Shown: piece by piece, positions 42,029 to 51,591 of the stretch
Layout: every line of letters starts with the position of its first letter
Numbering within the stretch: position 1 is the stretch's first letter
From: Microlunatus soli
GTDB lineage: Bacteria; Actinomycetota; Actinomycetes; Propionibacteriales; Propionibacteriaceae
DNA: 64,000 nt
Assembly: GCF_900105385.1 (NCBI RefSeq)
Contig: NZ_LT629772.1
Location: 1,860,001-1,924,000, forward strand
Direction of reading: 5' to 3'
Translations under genes and position numbers: made by a program
Notes under the pieces: generated by a model
The model's input: only the letters and a program-made list of their open reading frames with translations
Told to the model about the DNA's origin: nothing
Databases searched by the model: none

Positions 42029-43321
42029 TCAGGCTTGCGGAGCATTGAAGATCGCCACACAGTTCTGGCCACCGAATCCGAACGCGTTCGTCGCACTGAC
42101 CGCGACCGGCATCCGACGGGCGACGTTCGGGACGTAGTCCAGGTCGCAGTCCGGATCGGGAGTGTGCAGATTGATCGTCGGCGGCACGATCTGGTCCCGG
42201 ATCGCGAGCACCGACACCATCGCTCCGAGCGCACCGGCAGCACCGATCAGGTGGCCGACCATCGACTTCGGCGCGCTGACCGCCAGCCGCTCGGCGGCCT
42301 CGCCGTAGCCAGCGTGCAGGGCCAGCGTCTCGGTCCGATCATTGGCCTTGGTGGAGGTGCCGTGTGCGGCGACGTAATCGACTTCATCGGGCTTCACGCC
42401 GGCATTGCGCAGCGCAGCGACGATCGAGTTGGCGGCGTAGGCACCGGCCGGCTCCGGCGCGCTGACATGGAAGGCATCCGCGGTCAGTGCACCGCCGGCG
42501 ACCGTTGCATAGCTGTGGGCTCCGCGACGGGCTGCGTGCTCGGCCGACTCCAGCACCGCGACCACCGAGCCCTCACCGAAGACGAAGCCGTCCCGATCGG
42601 CATCGAAGGGTCGGGATGCCTCGGCAGGGTCGCCGGCGTAGTTGCTCAACGCCCCCATCGCCTGCAGACCGCCGAACATCGCCGGGGTGATGGCCGCGTC
42701 GGTCCCGCCGCAGACCACGACGTCGGCCTCCCCCGCCAGGATCAGTCGGCGGGCCTCCAGGAAGGCGTACACGCCGCTCGCGCAGGCCAGCGCGCTGGCC
42801 GTCACCGGACCGTGCAGGCCGAGGTCGATGGCGACCTCGCAGGCCGGCATGTTGGTCAGCGACGACGACACGAAGTACGGACTGATCCGCCCCGGCGCAG
42901 CGCCGAGCAGCTGACGGGTCGCGTGTTCGACGGTGTCGAAACCGGCGACCGCGGCGTTGATCACCACCCCGACCCGGGTCGGGTCGATGCCGTCGGCGAG
43001 CTCGACATGATCGCGTTCATCGCGGGGCCCGTCGGCCTCGGCCGGCAACAGTCCGGAGTCGATCGCTGCCTCGCGGGCGGCCGCAACCGCAAGTTGGGTG
43101 AATCGCGCCGAGCGCCGCAGCCGCTTCCCGGCAAGCACGCTGGACGGGTCGAAGCCCTTCACCTCGGCCGCGATGTGCACCCGGAGTCCGCTGCTGTCGA
43201 AGGCCGTGATCGGTGCGACCCCGGACGTGCCGGCGAGCAGCGCCCGCCAGCTGCTCTCCCGATCGTTGCCGACCGGGGTGACGGCCCCGAACCCGGTGAT
43301 CACCACTTCGCTGGACAACAT
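42029..43321 (-). CDS. Beta-ketoacyl-ACP synthase II-like (FabF/KasA type)
   Basis: 430 residues, condensing enzyme. The nucleophile Cys is in ASALACASGVYAF, the first His in VAAHGTSTKANDRTE and the second in KSMVGHLIGAAGALG, the complete Cys-His-His set. The start MLSSEVVITGFGAVTPVG at 43321 was chosen over upstream starts in a non-homologous extension. It extends acyl chains on a carrier protein. No acyl carrier protein gene is next to it. Confidence 0.9.
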   Translation of the reverse strand: MLSSEVVITGFGAVTPVGNDRESSWRALLAGTSGVAPITAFDSSGLRVHIAAEVKGFDPSSVLAGKRLRRSARFTQLAVAAAREAAIDSGLLPAEADGPRDERDHVELADGIDPTRVGVVINAAVAGFDTVEHATRQLLGAAPGRISPYFVSSSLTNMPACEVAIDLGLHGPVTASALACASGVYAFLEARRLILAGEADVVVCGGTDAAITPAMFGGLQAMGALSNYAGDPAEASRPFDADRDGFVFGEGSVVAVLESAEHAARRGAHSYATVAGGALTADAFHVSAPEPAGAYAANSIVAALRNAGVKPDEVDYVAAHGTSTKANDRTETLALHAGYGEAAERLAVSAPKSMVGHLIGAAGALGAMVSVLAIRDQIVPPTINLHTPDPDCDLDYVPNVARRMPVAVSATNAFGFGGQNCVAIFNAPQA

Positions 43322-43506
43322 TCCCTGCGATTCCTCGCCCTCTACCCGACCCGGGGGCCGTTTAGCGAACGACTGGTCGTTAAATCTGCCACTCCCCACG
43401 ATAAGACCTCACGACGGCGACCGTGCGAGGGGCTCGGATCGGACCCGACCACGCGTCTCGGACCGCCGCAGACGTAGCGTGGGCCGGTCCGACGGCGGGA
43501 GCAGCT

Positions 43507-44178
43507 ATGGACGTTCACCGAACGGCGCGGTACGACGGCATCGCGGCGTGGTACGACGAACAGCTCGCGGCGGCGCCGCACCGACCGCACCTGCTGCGCA
43601 CCCAACTGGGCGATGGAACGGGACTGTGCCTCGATGTCGGCTGCGGCACCGGCCGCGACCTGCAGCTCATCGCCGCGACCGGCCGGACCCCCGTCGGGGT
43701 CGAGTTGTCCTCCGACCAGCTCCGGCTGGCAACGGAGCGCTGCGATCGGGTGATCCGCGGTGACGCCGAACAGCTGCCGTTCGCGGCGAACACCTTCCCG
43801 ACCGTGATCAGCTGCTGGACCTCGACCGACGTCGAGGACTTCGCCGGGATGCTGACCGAGATCGCCCGGGTCCTCCGTCCGGGTGGCAGATTCCTGTTCT
43901 ACGGCGTGCATCCGTGCTTCAACGGCCCACACGTCGAGAGTTGCGCTGACCGGTCGCGGTTGATCCACCCGAGCTACCGACAGGCCCGCCGGCATCTGAC
44001 CTCGCCGTGGTGGGGCGTCGACGGGATCCGGACCAAGGTCGGCGGGATGCGACACCTTCCGCTGGCCGATTTCATCAACGCCTTCACCGACGCCGGTCTG
44101 CGGATCGGCAGGGTCGTCGAGCCCGACGAGGAACCCGTCCCCTACGCGATCGTCGTCGATGCCGACAAGCCGTCCTGA
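43507..44178 (+). CDS. Class I SAM-dependent methyltransferase
   Basis: 223 residues. Motif I LCLDVGCGTGRDLQLIA, an acidic loop VGVELS, and motif IV-like VISCWTSTDVEDFAGML are the SAM-binding core, with LRPGGRFLFYGVHP after. It fits a UbiE/methyltransf_11-like enzyme of unknown acceptor. It is divergent from the ketoacyl synthase gene. Confidence 0.86.
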   Translation: MDVHRTARYDGIAAWYDEQLAAAPHRPHLLRTQLGDGTGLCLDVGCGTGRDLQLIAATGRTPVGVELSSDQLRLATERCDRVIRGDAEQLPFAANTFPTVISCWTSTDVEDFAGMLTEIARVLRPGGRFLFYGVHPCFNGPHVESCADRSRLIHPSYRQARRHLTSPWWGVDGIRTKVGGMRHLPLADFINAFTDAGLRIGRVVEPDEEPVPYAIVVDADKPS

Positions 44179-44183
44179 TCACG

Positions 44184-44561
44184 TCACGGACTGGTCGCGT
44201 TTTCCAGGCAGAATTCATTGCCTTCGGGATCGGCCATCACGATCCAGCCGCCGGGCTCCGACTCTCGGCGATCGTCGACGATGCGAGCACCCAACGATTC
44301 CAGCCGGAGGAGTTCTTGATCTTGGGATTCACTTTGCGGCAACAGGTCAAGGTGCAGCCGATTCTTGCTCTCCTTGGGTTCCGGCACCTGTACGAAGACC
44401 AGGTGTGGCAACGTGTCCTCGTCCGGACCGATCCACCAGAACGGGTTACCGGGCATCTCCACCTTGGCCCGCGGCCAACCGGTCAGGTCGCTCCAGAACC
44501 GGGACATCCGGTCGGAGTCGGCGCAGTCGAACGTCACGTTCAAGATCGGGAAACTCTTCAT
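44184..44561 (-). CDS. VOC-family protein
   Basis: 125 residues; glyoxalase-like domain LNVTFDCADSDRMSRFWSDLTGW, RLHLDLLPQ, VMADPEGNEFCLEN. The start ATG 44561 follows AAGGAGG by seven bases. Family function ranges from dioxygenases to binding proteins; no metal set is certain here. Confidence 0.85.
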   Translation of the reverse strand: MKSFPILNVTFDCADSDRMSRFWSDLTGWPRAKVEMPGNPFWWIGPDEDTLPHLVFVQVPEPKESKNRLHLDLLPQSESQDQELLRLESLGARIVDDRRESEPGGWIVMADPEGNEFCLENATSP

Positions 44562-44707
44562 TCGCGCGCCTCCTTGCGTCAATGGCCCCTAGGGAACCAC
44601 TGATTCATTCGGGCTACTGCGGCCCGAATAGATCAGTGCTTACTGAGCAACTCGAGCGTCACAGTCCCGGCGAGCGCCGGCAAGGTGTTTTCGACCGTCG
44701 CCGACGA

Positions 44708-45187
44708 TCAGACCTCCAGCCGGGTCATGAAGACGCTGTTGCGGTCCTCGATATAGTTCCCGAACGGCGGGCAGTCGACAAAGCCTTCGGCGGCGTACAA
44801 CGCACGCGCCGGCGCGAAGAAGTCCATGCTGCCGGTCTCCAGCGACAGTCGGCGTACTCCGCGGCTGCGTGCATCGGTGAGCAGGTGCCGCAGCATCCGC
44901 CGTCCGATCCCCTGCCCACGCCGGGCCGGATCGGTGCGCATGCTCTTCAGCTCTTCATGCCCCGGTTCGAGGGCGGCCAGCGCGCCGGTACCGACGATGG
45001 TCCGCGCGATCGGGTCGTCGGTGACGACCGCGACCCACAGCCGGACGTCGGGCCGCCGCAGGTCTGCCAACTGCAGCGCGTGCCGGCTCTCCTGCGGCGC
45101 AGTCGGCACCAGGTCGTCAAGATGATCTTGGAGGAACGTCGCCAACCCCGGCTCGTCGAAGTCGGCCCGTTCGATCGTCACGGTCAC
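44708..45187 (-). CDS. GNAT acetyltransferase
   Basis: 159 residues. The acetyl-CoA P-loop is RRGQGIGRRMLRHLLTDARS, followed by LETGSMDFFAPARALYAAEGF, as in generic N-acetyltransferases. It starts at GTG 45187, divergent from the macrodomain gene, with 54 bp between the starts. Substrate unknown. Confidence 0.87.
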   Translation of the reverse strand: MTVTIERADFDEPGLATFLQDHLDDLVPTAPQESRHALQLADLRRPDVRLWVAVVTDDPIARTIVGTGALAALEPGHEELKSMRTDPARRGQGIGRRMLRHLLTDARSRGVRRLSLETGSMDFFAPARALYAAEGFVDCPPFGNYIEDRNSVFMTRLEV

Positions 45188-45241
45188 ATCGGCCAGCTTG
45201 CCCGATCAGTATTGCGACGGTGTTTCACTACCGTGGGTGCC

Positions 45242-45748
45242 ATGGCGGAGCTGCATTTCATCCAGGGCGACCTCACCGAACACAGCTGTGATGCGATCGT
45301 CAACGCTGCCAACTCCTCACTGCTCGGCGGTGGCGGCGTGGACGGCGCGATCCACCGCCGCGGCGGACCGGAGATCCTGCAGGCCTGTCAGGAGATCCGC
45401 CGGACCCAACTGCCCACCGGGCTTCCGACCGGGCAAGCGGTCGCCACCACCGCAGGCCGGCTACCTGCCCGATGGGTGATCCACACCGTCGGGCCGGTGT
45501 ACTCGACGTCTGAGGATCGATCGGAGTTGTTGGCATCGGCCTACCGGGAGTCGCTGCGCGTCGCCGACGAGATCGGAGCCCGTACGGCGGCCTTCCCGGC
45601 GATATCGGCCGGAATCTACGGCTGGCCGCTGGACGATGCCGCCAGGATTGCGGTGCACACCGTACGGGACGCCCCGACCCAGGTCGCTGACGTCACCTTC
45701 GTGCTGTTCGGCGAACAGGCCTACTCAGCGTTCACCGCGGTCGCCTGA
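45242..45748 (+). CDS. Macrodomain ADP-ribose / O-acetyl-ADP-ribose hydrolase
   Basis: 168 residues. Macrodomain signature IVNAANSSLLGGGGVDGAIHRRGG, then RWVIHTVGPVY and AFPAISAGIYGWPLDDAARIAVHTV, matching the YmdB/MacroD class that removes ADP-ribose or hydrolyses O-acetyl-ADP-ribose. The ATG at 45242 precedes AELHFIQGDLTEHSCDA. No ADP-ribosyltransferase or sirtuin gene is adjacent. Confidence 0.92.
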   Translation: MAELHFIQGDLTEHSCDAIVNAANSSLLGGGGVDGAIHRRGGPEILQACQEIRRTQLPTGLPTGQAVATTAGRLPARWVIHTVGPVYSTSEDRSELLASAYRESLRVADEIGARTAAFPAISAGIYGWPLDDAARIAVHTVRDAPTQVADVTFVLFGEQAYSAFTAVA

Positions 45749-45750
45749 AG

Positions 45751-45825
45751 ACCCCCTTCGCACCGGTTGCGTACCCCCGCACCAGGTGTACGCGGTGCGA
45801 AGGTACGCAAATGGTGCGGAGGGGT
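45751..45825. repeat. 75-bp palindromic element between convergent genes
   Basis: Left arm CCTTCGCACCGGTTGCGTACC and right arm GGTACGCAAATGGTGCGGAGG match as inverted repeats with few differences. Between them is an inner hairpin CGCACC/GGTGCG (45779-45784 and 45794-45799). It lies between the 3' ends of the macrodomain gene and the kbl gene, a position expected of a bidirectional terminator or REP-type unit. Confidence 0.65.
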
Positions 45826-45881
45826 CGGGTTGGAGGGGTCGGATCGGGTTGGTGCGGCAGGTTCGGATGGGCGCAGCGGGA

Positions 45882-47057
45882 TCAGACCGACTCGCGGGCA
45901 CGTTCGAAGGCGGTGATCGCGCGGTCGAGATCATCGCGGGTGTGTGCGGCCGACATCTGGGTCCGGATCCTGGCCTTGTCCCGCGGCACGACCGGGTAGG
46001 AGAAGGCACGGACGTAGATGCCGTCGGTCAGCAGTTTGTCGGCCATCTGCGCGGCCCGGACGGCGTCGCCGATCATCACCGGCACGATCGCGTGATCGGA
46101 CTCGGGGATCTCGAATCCGCGCTTGACCATCTCGGCGCGGAAGTAGCCGGTGTTGTCCCGCAACTGCTGCAGCAGGTCGCCGGAGGTCTCCAGCAGGTCG
46201 ATCGCCGCGACCGCCGCCGCCGCGATGGAGGGCGCCAGCGAGTTGGAGAACAGGTACGGACGGGACCGCTGCCGCAGCATCTCCACGATCTCTGACCGGG
46301 CCGCGGTGTAACCACCACTGGCACCACCGAGCGCCTTTCCCAGGGTGCCGGTGACGATGTCGATCTTGTCCTGGACGCCGAACAGCTCCGGGGTGCCGGC
46401 ACCGGTCGGCCCGACGAAGCCGACCGCATGGGAGTCGTCCACCATCACCAGGGCGTCGTACTGTTCGGCCAACTCGACGATCTTGTCCAGCGGTGCGACA
46501 TAACCGTCCATCGAGAAGACACCGTCGGTGGCGATCAACCGGTACCGCGCATCGGCCGCCGACTCCAACTGGGCGCGAAGATCATCCATGTCGCGGTTGC
46601 GGTAGCGCAGCCGGCGGGCCTTGCTCAGCCGGACGCCGTCGATGATGCTGGCGTGGTTGAGCTCATCGGAGATGATCGCGTCCTGATCGGTCAGCAGCGT
46701 CTCGAAGAGTCCGCCGTTGGCGTCGAAACAGGAACCGTACAAGATCACGTCATCGGTGTGCAGGAAGCCGGCGAGCTTACTCTCCAGTTCCTTGTGCAGA
46801 GCCGTGGTGCCGCAGATGAAGCGGACCGACGCCATCCCGAATCCCCAACGGTCCAACGCTTCGTGAGCCGCCTTGATCATCGCCGGATGATCGGCCAGCC
46901 CGAGATAGTTGTTGGCGCACAGGTTGAGCACGGTCGAGCCGGCGACCTCGATCGACGCCGACTGCGGGGTGTCGATCACGGCCTCGGCCTTGAAGAGCCC
47001 TTCGGTCCTCAGCTGCTCGAGATCTCCGGCCAGCTGTTCCTTCATCGATCCGTACAT
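45882..47057 (-). CDS. kbl: Glycine C-acetyltransferase (2-amino-3-ketobutyrate CoA ligase)
   Basis: 391-residue PLP enzyme converting 2-amino-3-oxobutyrate and CoA to glycine and acetyl-CoA. Visible: [60 protein letters not shown] and PLP-lysine in [14 protein letters not shown]. The ATG at 47057 overlaps the tdh stop (ATGA), so it is coupled to tdh and completes threonine breakdown to glycine. Confidence 0.95.
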   Translation of the reverse strand: MYGSMKEQLAGDLEQLRTEGLFKAEAVIDTPQSASIEVAGSTVLNLCANNYLGLADHPAMIKAAHEALDRWGFGMASVRFICGTTALHKELESKLAGFLHTDDVILYGSCFDANGGLFETLLTDQDAIISDELNHASIIDGVRLSKARRLRYRNRDMDDLRAQLESAADARYRLIATDGVFSMDGYVAPLDKIVELAEQYDALVMVDDSHAVGFVGPTGAGTPELFGVQDKIDIVTGTLGKALGGASGGYTAARSEIVEMLRQRSRPYLFSNSLAPSIAAAAVAAIDLLETSGDLLQQLRDNTGYFRAEMVKRGFEIPESDHAIVPVMIGDAVRAAQMADKLLTDGIYVRAFSYPVVPRDKARIRTQMSAAHTRDDLDRAITAFERARESV

Positions 47058-48085
47058 CAGCTCTCCCAATTCATGATCACCTTGCCGCCGTGGCCCGATC
47101 GGGCCGCGGCGAACGCCTGCTCGTAGTCGGTGTGATCGAAGCGATCGGTGATCACTCCGGAGATGTCCAGGCCGCTCTGCAGCAGCACCGACATCGCATA
47201 CCAGGTCTCGAACATCTCTCGACCGTAGATGCCCTTGATGGTCAGCATGTTCAGCACCACGGTGGCGAAGTCGATGCTGATCTCGTCGGCCGGCAGCCCG
47301 AGGACGGCGATCCGGCCACCGTGGGTCATCGAGGAGATCATGTCCCGCAGCGCGACCGGGCTGCCCGACATCTCCAGTCCGACGTCGAAGCCCTCGGTCA
47401 TCCCGAGTTGATCATGAGCATCCTGCGGTTTGGCTGTCCGGGCATCCAGCGCAAGATCAACACCGAGTGACGAGGCGAGCGCCAGCCGTTGCTCGCTCAG
47501 GTCGCTGATCACCACGTTACGGGCGCCGGCGTGCTTGGACACCATCGCCGCCAGGATGCCGATCGGCCCGGCACCGGTGACCAGCACGTCCTCGCCGAGC
47601 ATCGGGAAGGCCAGCGCGGTGTGGACGGCGTTGCCGAAGGGGTCGAAGATGGCCGCAACGTCGAAACCGATCGGCGTGGTGTGCACCCAGGCGTTCTGCG
47701 ACGGCAGTGCGACGTACTCGGCGAACGCACCGTCCAGCTGCACGCCGATGCCGCGGGTGTTGATGCACAGATGTCGCCGGCCGGCTCGACAGTTGCGGCA
47801 ACGGCCGCAGACCAGATGCCCCTCCCCGCTCACCACGTCGCCGACGGCCACGTCGGTCACCGACGAACCGATCTCGACGACCACACCGGAGAACTCGTGC
47901 CCGACCACCAGCGGTGCCTGCACGTGCGAGGCGGCCCAATCGTCCCAGCCGTGGATGTGCAGGTCGGTGCCGCAGATCCCGGTCTGCTTGACCTTGATCA
48001 ACACGTCGCCGGGCCCGACGCTCGGCTCCGGCACGTCGGTCAGCTCCAGGCCCGGCTCCGCGGCCGTCTTCACCAGGGCTTTCAC
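47057..48085 (-). CDS. tdh: L-threonine 3-dehydrogenase
   Basis: 342-residue zinc MDR enzyme oxidising threonine to 2-amino-3-oxobutyrate. Catalytic zinc site [10 protein letters not shown] and [10 protein letters not shown]; structural cysteines [15 protein letters not shown]; cofactor loop [13 protein letters not shown]. Coupled to kbl. A small palindrome at 48139-48154 in its upstream region may regulate it. Confidence 0.95.
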   Translation of the reverse strand: MKALVKTAAEPGLELTDVPEPSVGPGDVLIKVKQTGICGTDLHIHGWDDWAASHVQAPLVVGHEFSGVVVEIGSSVTDVAVGDVVSGEGHLVCGRCRNCRAGRRHLCINTRGIGVQLDGAFAEYVALPSQNAWVHTTPIGFDVAAIFDPFGNAVHTALAFPMLGEDVLVTGAGPIGILAAMVSKHAGARNVVISDLSEQRLALASSLGVDLALDARTAKPQDAHDQLGMTEGFDVGLEMSGSPVALRDMISSMTHGGRIAVLGLPADEISIDFATVVLNMLTIKGIYGREMFETWYAMSVLLQSGLDISGVITDRFDHTDYEQAFAAARSGHGGKVIMNWES

Positions 48086-48138
48086 AGGGCCGAACCTACG
48101 GCATCGACGCCGCGGCGGGTGACAGTGGGCCGAGATTC

Positions 48139-48154
48139 AGCTAATCGTTTAGCT
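48139..48154. promoter_or_regulatory. Inverted repeat AGCTAA-TCGT-TTAGCT upstream of tdh-kbl
   Basis: Perfect 6-bp arms with a 4-bp spacer, 54 bp before the tdh start and 40 bp before the divergent VOC gene at 48194. It is the most AT-rich part of this interval. A possible operator shared by both genes. Confidence 0.45.
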
Positions 48155-48193
48155 CAATCACGGCTCGTGCCGGTCGACGGCCGATGTGCTTCG

Positions 48194-48619
48194 ATGGCAC
48201 CCATGGTCGCCGTGGCGCAGGTCAACCTCGTGGTCGCCGATCTCGAACGTAGCCGCGACTTCTACCGACGACTCGGGTTGACGTTCCGCGCCCGCAACCG
48301 ACAGGCCGAGGGCCGCGGCGAGCAGGATCGCGTCGAGGCCTGGGTCAGCGATGACGCCGGCGTCACGATCGTGCTGCATTCGCCGGAGTTCGCGGCCTGG
48401 TGGGATCCCAGCAACCCGGGCCCGATGGCCGGCGGCCCACAGGTCGACCTCGAACTCGCCTCCGCCGATGAACTGGAGTCCGCCGTCGACCGATTAGGGG
48501 CCGCCGGTGCCACGATCGCCAAACAGCCGACGGACATGCCCTGGGGACAGCGGTTCGCGATCGTCGTCGACCCGGACGGGTATCGGATCGGGCTGAAGGC
48601 GCCGCTGTCGACCGATTAG
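48194..48619 (+). CDS. VOC-family protein
   Basis: 141 residues. [24 protein letters not shown] at the start and [18 protein letters not shown] at the end frame a glyoxalase-like fold. The ATG at 48203 is an alternative start. It diverges from tdh-kbl and is followed by a structured non-coding stretch. Confidence 0.85.
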   Translation: MAPMVAVAQVNLVVADLERSRDFYRRLGLTFRARNRQAEGRGEQDRVEAWVSDDAGVTIVLHSPEFAAWWDPSNPGPMAGGPQVDLELASADELESAVDRLGAAGATIAKQPTDMPWGQRFAIVVDPDGYRIGLKAPLSTD

Positions 48620-48628
48620 GGCAGAAAA

Positions 48629-48706
48629 ATACGGTGCCAGCTCATACCTGGCACCGTATGGACGCGGGGGTGCGAAAGGGGTAGGACCCGCGTACATGCC
48701 CCTTTC
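48629..48706. ncRNA. Candidate structured RNA: 12-bp hairpin plus H-type pseudoknot
   Basis: ATACGGTGCCAG (48629-48640) and CTGGCACCGTAT (48648-48659) form a perfect 12-bp stem with a 7-nt loop. Directly after it, ACGCGGG (48662-48668) pairs with CCCGCGT (48687-48693), and GAAAGGGG (48674-48681) pairs with CCCCTTTC (48699-48706). The two pairings interleave, giving an H-type pseudoknot with three 5-nt loops. It sits in the 170-bp leader before sdaA. On the minus strand the first hairpin is followed by ATTTTT, so an antisense terminator is an alternative. I do not recognise a known riboswitch. Confidence 0.4.
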
Positions 48707-48791
48707 TATGGCTTCCGGACGCCCCGGTGTGGCACCGACACGCCCGGCGCTGGTGTTGTGTGCGGCACCGAGTGCCAGACTGGCCGGTGTG

Positions 48792-50180
48792 GTGGTGAGT
48801 GTCTTCGATCTGCTGAGCATCGGGATCGGTCCGTCGAGTTCCCACACGGTCGGCCCGATGCGCGCCGCCGGTCGCTTCGTCGGATCGCTGAGCGCCTCGG
48901 GGGACCTGCAGCGGGTGGACCGGGTCAAGGCACAGCTGTTCGGATCGCTTGGTGCTACCGGGCACGGACACGGCAGCGAGAACGCCGTCCTGCTCGGCCT
49001 GGAGGGCGAACGGCCCGAGACCGTCGACACCGACCGCGGCCCGGAACGCGCGGACCGGATCCGTACCGACGGCCGGATCCTGCTCGACGGCCGCCGTCCG
49101 ATCGCCTTCGACGCCGACCGCGACCTGGTGCTGCACCGGCGCCGGACCCTGCCCTTCCACCCCAACGGGATGACCTTCTCGGCCTGGGCCGCGGGCACCG
49201 AGCCGGAGCTGGTCGCCGAACGCACCTACTACTCCATCGGCGGCGGCTTCGTGCTGGACGACGACGGTTCCGGGCAGCCGGCCGTCACCGAGGATGCGAC
49301 CCCGGTGCCGTATCCGTTCCGGACCGCCGCCGATCTGCTGGCGATCTGCGCGGAACAGCAGCTGCGGATCTCCGATGTCGCGCTGGCCAACGAATGCGCA
49401 CGCCGCCCCGAGGCCGAGGTGCGGTCCGGGCTGCTGGCGATCTGGCAGGTGATGGCCGACTGCGTGCAGCACGGTTGCCACACCTCCGGGGTGTTGCCCG
49501 GTGGGTTGAAGGTTCGACGCCGGTCGAACGAGCTGTACGACCGGCTCAGCCGGCACCGGACGCCGGAGCAGTCCCAGGTCGATCCGCTGGCCGCGATGGA
49601 CTGGGTGACGCTGTGGGCGTTGGCGGTCAACGAGGAGAACGCCGCCGGCGGCCGGGTGGTCACCGCGCCGACCAATGGTGCGGCCGGCATCATCCCGGCG
49701 GTGCTGCACTACGCCGTACGGTTCGTGCCGGGAACCGACGACGATGCGATCGTCCGATTCCTGCTCACCGCCGGCGCGATCGGCGCGATCTACCAGCAGA
49801 CCGGCTCCATCTCCGGCGCCCAGGTCGGCTGCCAGGGCGAGGTCGGTACGGCCTGCTCGATGGCTGCCGGGGCGCTGGCCGAGTTGCTCGGCGGCACCGT
49901 CGACCAGGTCGAGAACGCCGCCGAGATCGGGATGGAACACCATCTCGGACTGACCTGCGATCCGGTCGGCGGCCTGGTCCAGATCCCTTGTATCGAACGG
50001 AATGCGGTCGCATCGGTGAAGGCGATCACCGCCGCCCGATTGGCCCTGCACGGCGACGGCCGACACACCGTCAGCCTGGACAAGGTGATCAAGACCATGA
50101 TGCAGACCGGGGCCGACATGAAGATCAAATACAAGGAGACGGCGCGCGGCGGACTGGCGGTCAACATCGTCGAATGTTGA
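48792..50180 (+). CDS. sdaA: L-serine ammonia-lyase, iron-sulfur dependent
   Basis: About 462 residues, single-chain SdaA type: [29 protein letters not shown] at the N terminus, and cluster-binding cysteines in [18 protein letters not shown] and [15 protein letters not shown] at the C terminus. It deaminates serine to pyruvate using a [4Fe-4S] cluster. The start is among three consecutive GTG codons at 48789-48797; 48792 was chosen, and longer starts run into the structured leader. Together with tdh-kbl nearby this makes a threonine/glycine/serine catabolic neighbourhood. Confidence 0.92.
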   Translation: MVSVFDLLSIGIGPSSSHTVGPMRAAGRFVGSLSASGDLQRVDRVKAQLFGSLGATGHGHGSENAVLLGLEGERPETVDTDRGPERADRIRTDGRILLDGRRPIAFDADRDLVLHRRRTLPFHPNGMTFSAWAAGTEPELVAERTYYSIGGGFVLDDDGSGQPAVTEDATPVPYPFRTAADLLAICAEQQLRISDVALANECARRPEAEVRSGLLAIWQVMADCVQHGCHTSGVLPGGLKVRRRSNELYDRLSRHRTPEQSQVDPLAAMDWVTLWALAVNEENAAGGRVVTAPTNGAAGIIPAVLHYAVRFVPGTDDDAIVRFLLTAGAIGAIYQQTGSISGAQVGCQGEVGTACSMAAGALAELLGGTVDQVENAAEIGMEHHLGLTCDPVGGLVQIPCIERNAVASVKAITAARLALHGDGRHTVSLDKVIKTMMQTGADMKIKYKETARGGLAVNIVEC

Positions 50181-50184
50181 CCGG

Positions 50185-51591
50185 TCAGGTCGTCGTCTGC
50201 GCCTCGGCTTGGAGTGCCTCGTCGCGTCGTCGATCGATGACGTCGCTGAGATCCCGGGCGAACTGTGGCTGGGAGCCGATGACCTGATCCAGATCCGTTA
50301 CCGGCAACACCAGCACCGCCAGCTCGGTCATCGCCACGGCCGTGCTCGGTAGCGGCTCGTGCGTCAGCGCGGTCTGCCCGAGGTAGTCGCCGGTCTCGAC
50401 GGTCGAGACCGGTCGCTGCCCTCCGGCCGGTAGCGGGATCCCCAGCCGGACCCTGCCGCGCAACACGAAGCGCAGCGCATCCGGCACCTCGCCGATCCGC
50501 AGCACCGTCTCACCGGCGGCGTAGCGTTCCAATTGCGCGCCGGTGAGGACCTCCCGAGCGCGATCACTGGAGATCCGCAACGCCGGAGCGACCGAGGCGA
50601 CGGCGGCAGCCGTGTTCTCCGCTGTCGCATAGTCGTCAGTGGTATCGCCGTCCAGCCCGAGTCCCTGCCGGCGGGCGGCGTACCAGAGCCAGGTCCGCAA
50701 CCGGGCTACGGCCGCACCCTCCTCGCTCGGCCCCCTGATGTCGAAGGACAGCCGATAGTCGGCGCCGCCGATCGGCACCGCCGTCGGCATCGTGTCCGGG
50801 ACGAGTTCGGGAAGACCGAGCGCGATCCGACGCAGCATCGCCACCACCTGAGCCGGCGGGTCGTCGGTGGTGAAGGTCACCTCGGCGCTGACGGTGTAAT
50901 CACCACCACGGCTGAGATTGGTGAACGCCGCACCGGCCAGCGAGGCGTTCGGGACGATCTGGATCCCGTTGCCGGTGTCGATGTGCACCGCCCGCCAGTT
51001 GACCTCGACCACCCGGCCGCGGACGCCACCGGTGTCGAGCCAGTCACCCAGCTGGAACGGCTGCTCGAAGAGCAGCAGCAGTCCGGACACGATCGACCCG
51101 ACCGCGCCCTGCAACGCCAGCCCGATGACGACAGAGGTGACCCCGAGCGCGGTGAAGAGCCCGGCGACGTTGGCACCCCAGACGGTGGAGAACAACACAG
51201 CGAGACCGGCAATGATCAAGACGATCCGAGCGATGTCGACGAAGATCGACGGGATCCGCTTGCGCCAGCTCCCTTCCTCGGCGTTGGTGAACAGCACGAG
51301 GTTGAAGGAGTTCAACACCGCCAGGATGACGAGGAATCCGAAGACCGTCGAGATGATCTTGGTCCAGGTGAAGTCGTCGGACCCGACCGAGCGGGTCACT
51401 TGGTCGATCAGCAACAACAGTGCCCCGGCAGGCAGGACGTAGTTGCGGACCAGGCGTACGATCCGGCCTGCCGCGTGCTGCCGACGGTCCAGATGGGTCC
51501 CGATCTCGGTCAAGATCAACAGCAGCACCGGCAGCCCGATGACGATCGCCAGCACCGGCCAGAACCATGGCTGCTGCGACACGGTGATCAT
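50185..51591 (-). CDS. MscS-type mechanosensitive channel fused to cyclic-nucleotide-binding-like domain
   Basis: 468 residues. N-terminal membrane helices, then the MscS pore helix region FTALGVTSVVIGLALQGAVGSIVSGLLLLFEQPFQLGDWL, and beta domain GRVVEVNWRAVHIDTGNGIQIVPNASL. Residues ~345-450 look like a cNMP-binding fold (YAAGETVLRIGEVPDALRFVLRGRVRLG, TVETGDYLGQTALTHEPLPSTAVAM). In the phosphate cassette the usual Glu and Arg are replaced (LGQTAL; LPSTAV), so cAMP/cGMP binding is doubtful. The start overlaps the cyclase-like gene's stop (ATGA). The pair resembles mycobacterial Rv2434c-Rv2435c as I recall them. Confidence 0.88.
   Translation of the reverse strand: MITVSQQPWFWPVLAIVIGLPVLLLILTEIGTHLDRRQHAAGRIVRLVRNYVLPAGALLLLIDQVTRSVGSDDFTWTKIISTVFGFLVILAVLNSFNLVLFTNAEEGSWRKRIPSIFVDIARIVLIIAGLAVLFSTVWGANVAGLFTALGVTSVVIGLALQGAVGSIVSGLLLLFEQPFQLGDWLDTGGVRGRVVEVNWRAVHIDTGNGIQIVPNASLAGAAFTNLSRGGDYTVSAEVTFTTDDPPAQVVAMLRRIALGLPELVPDTMPTAVPIGGADYRLSFDIRGPSEEGAAVARLRTWLWYAARRQGLGLDGDTTDDYATAENTAAAVASVAPALRISSDRAREVLTGAQLERYAAGETVLRIGEVPDALRFVLRGRVRLGIPLPAGGQRPVSTVETGDYLGQTALTHEPLPSTAVAMTELAVLVLPVTDLDQVIGSQPQFARDLSDVIDRRRDEALQAEAQTTT

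Noticed and set aside
48629..48659. Simple plus-strand intrinsic terminator for the VOC gene
   Set aside because: The T-run follows the stem only on the minus strand, and two further interleaved stems lie directly downstream, so a plain plus-strand terminator does not explain the region.
50185..51591. Functional cAMP-gated channel
   Set aside because: The cNMP-like domain fits the fold, but the phosphate-binding cassette lacks the usual Glu and Arg, so I do not claim cAMP binding.
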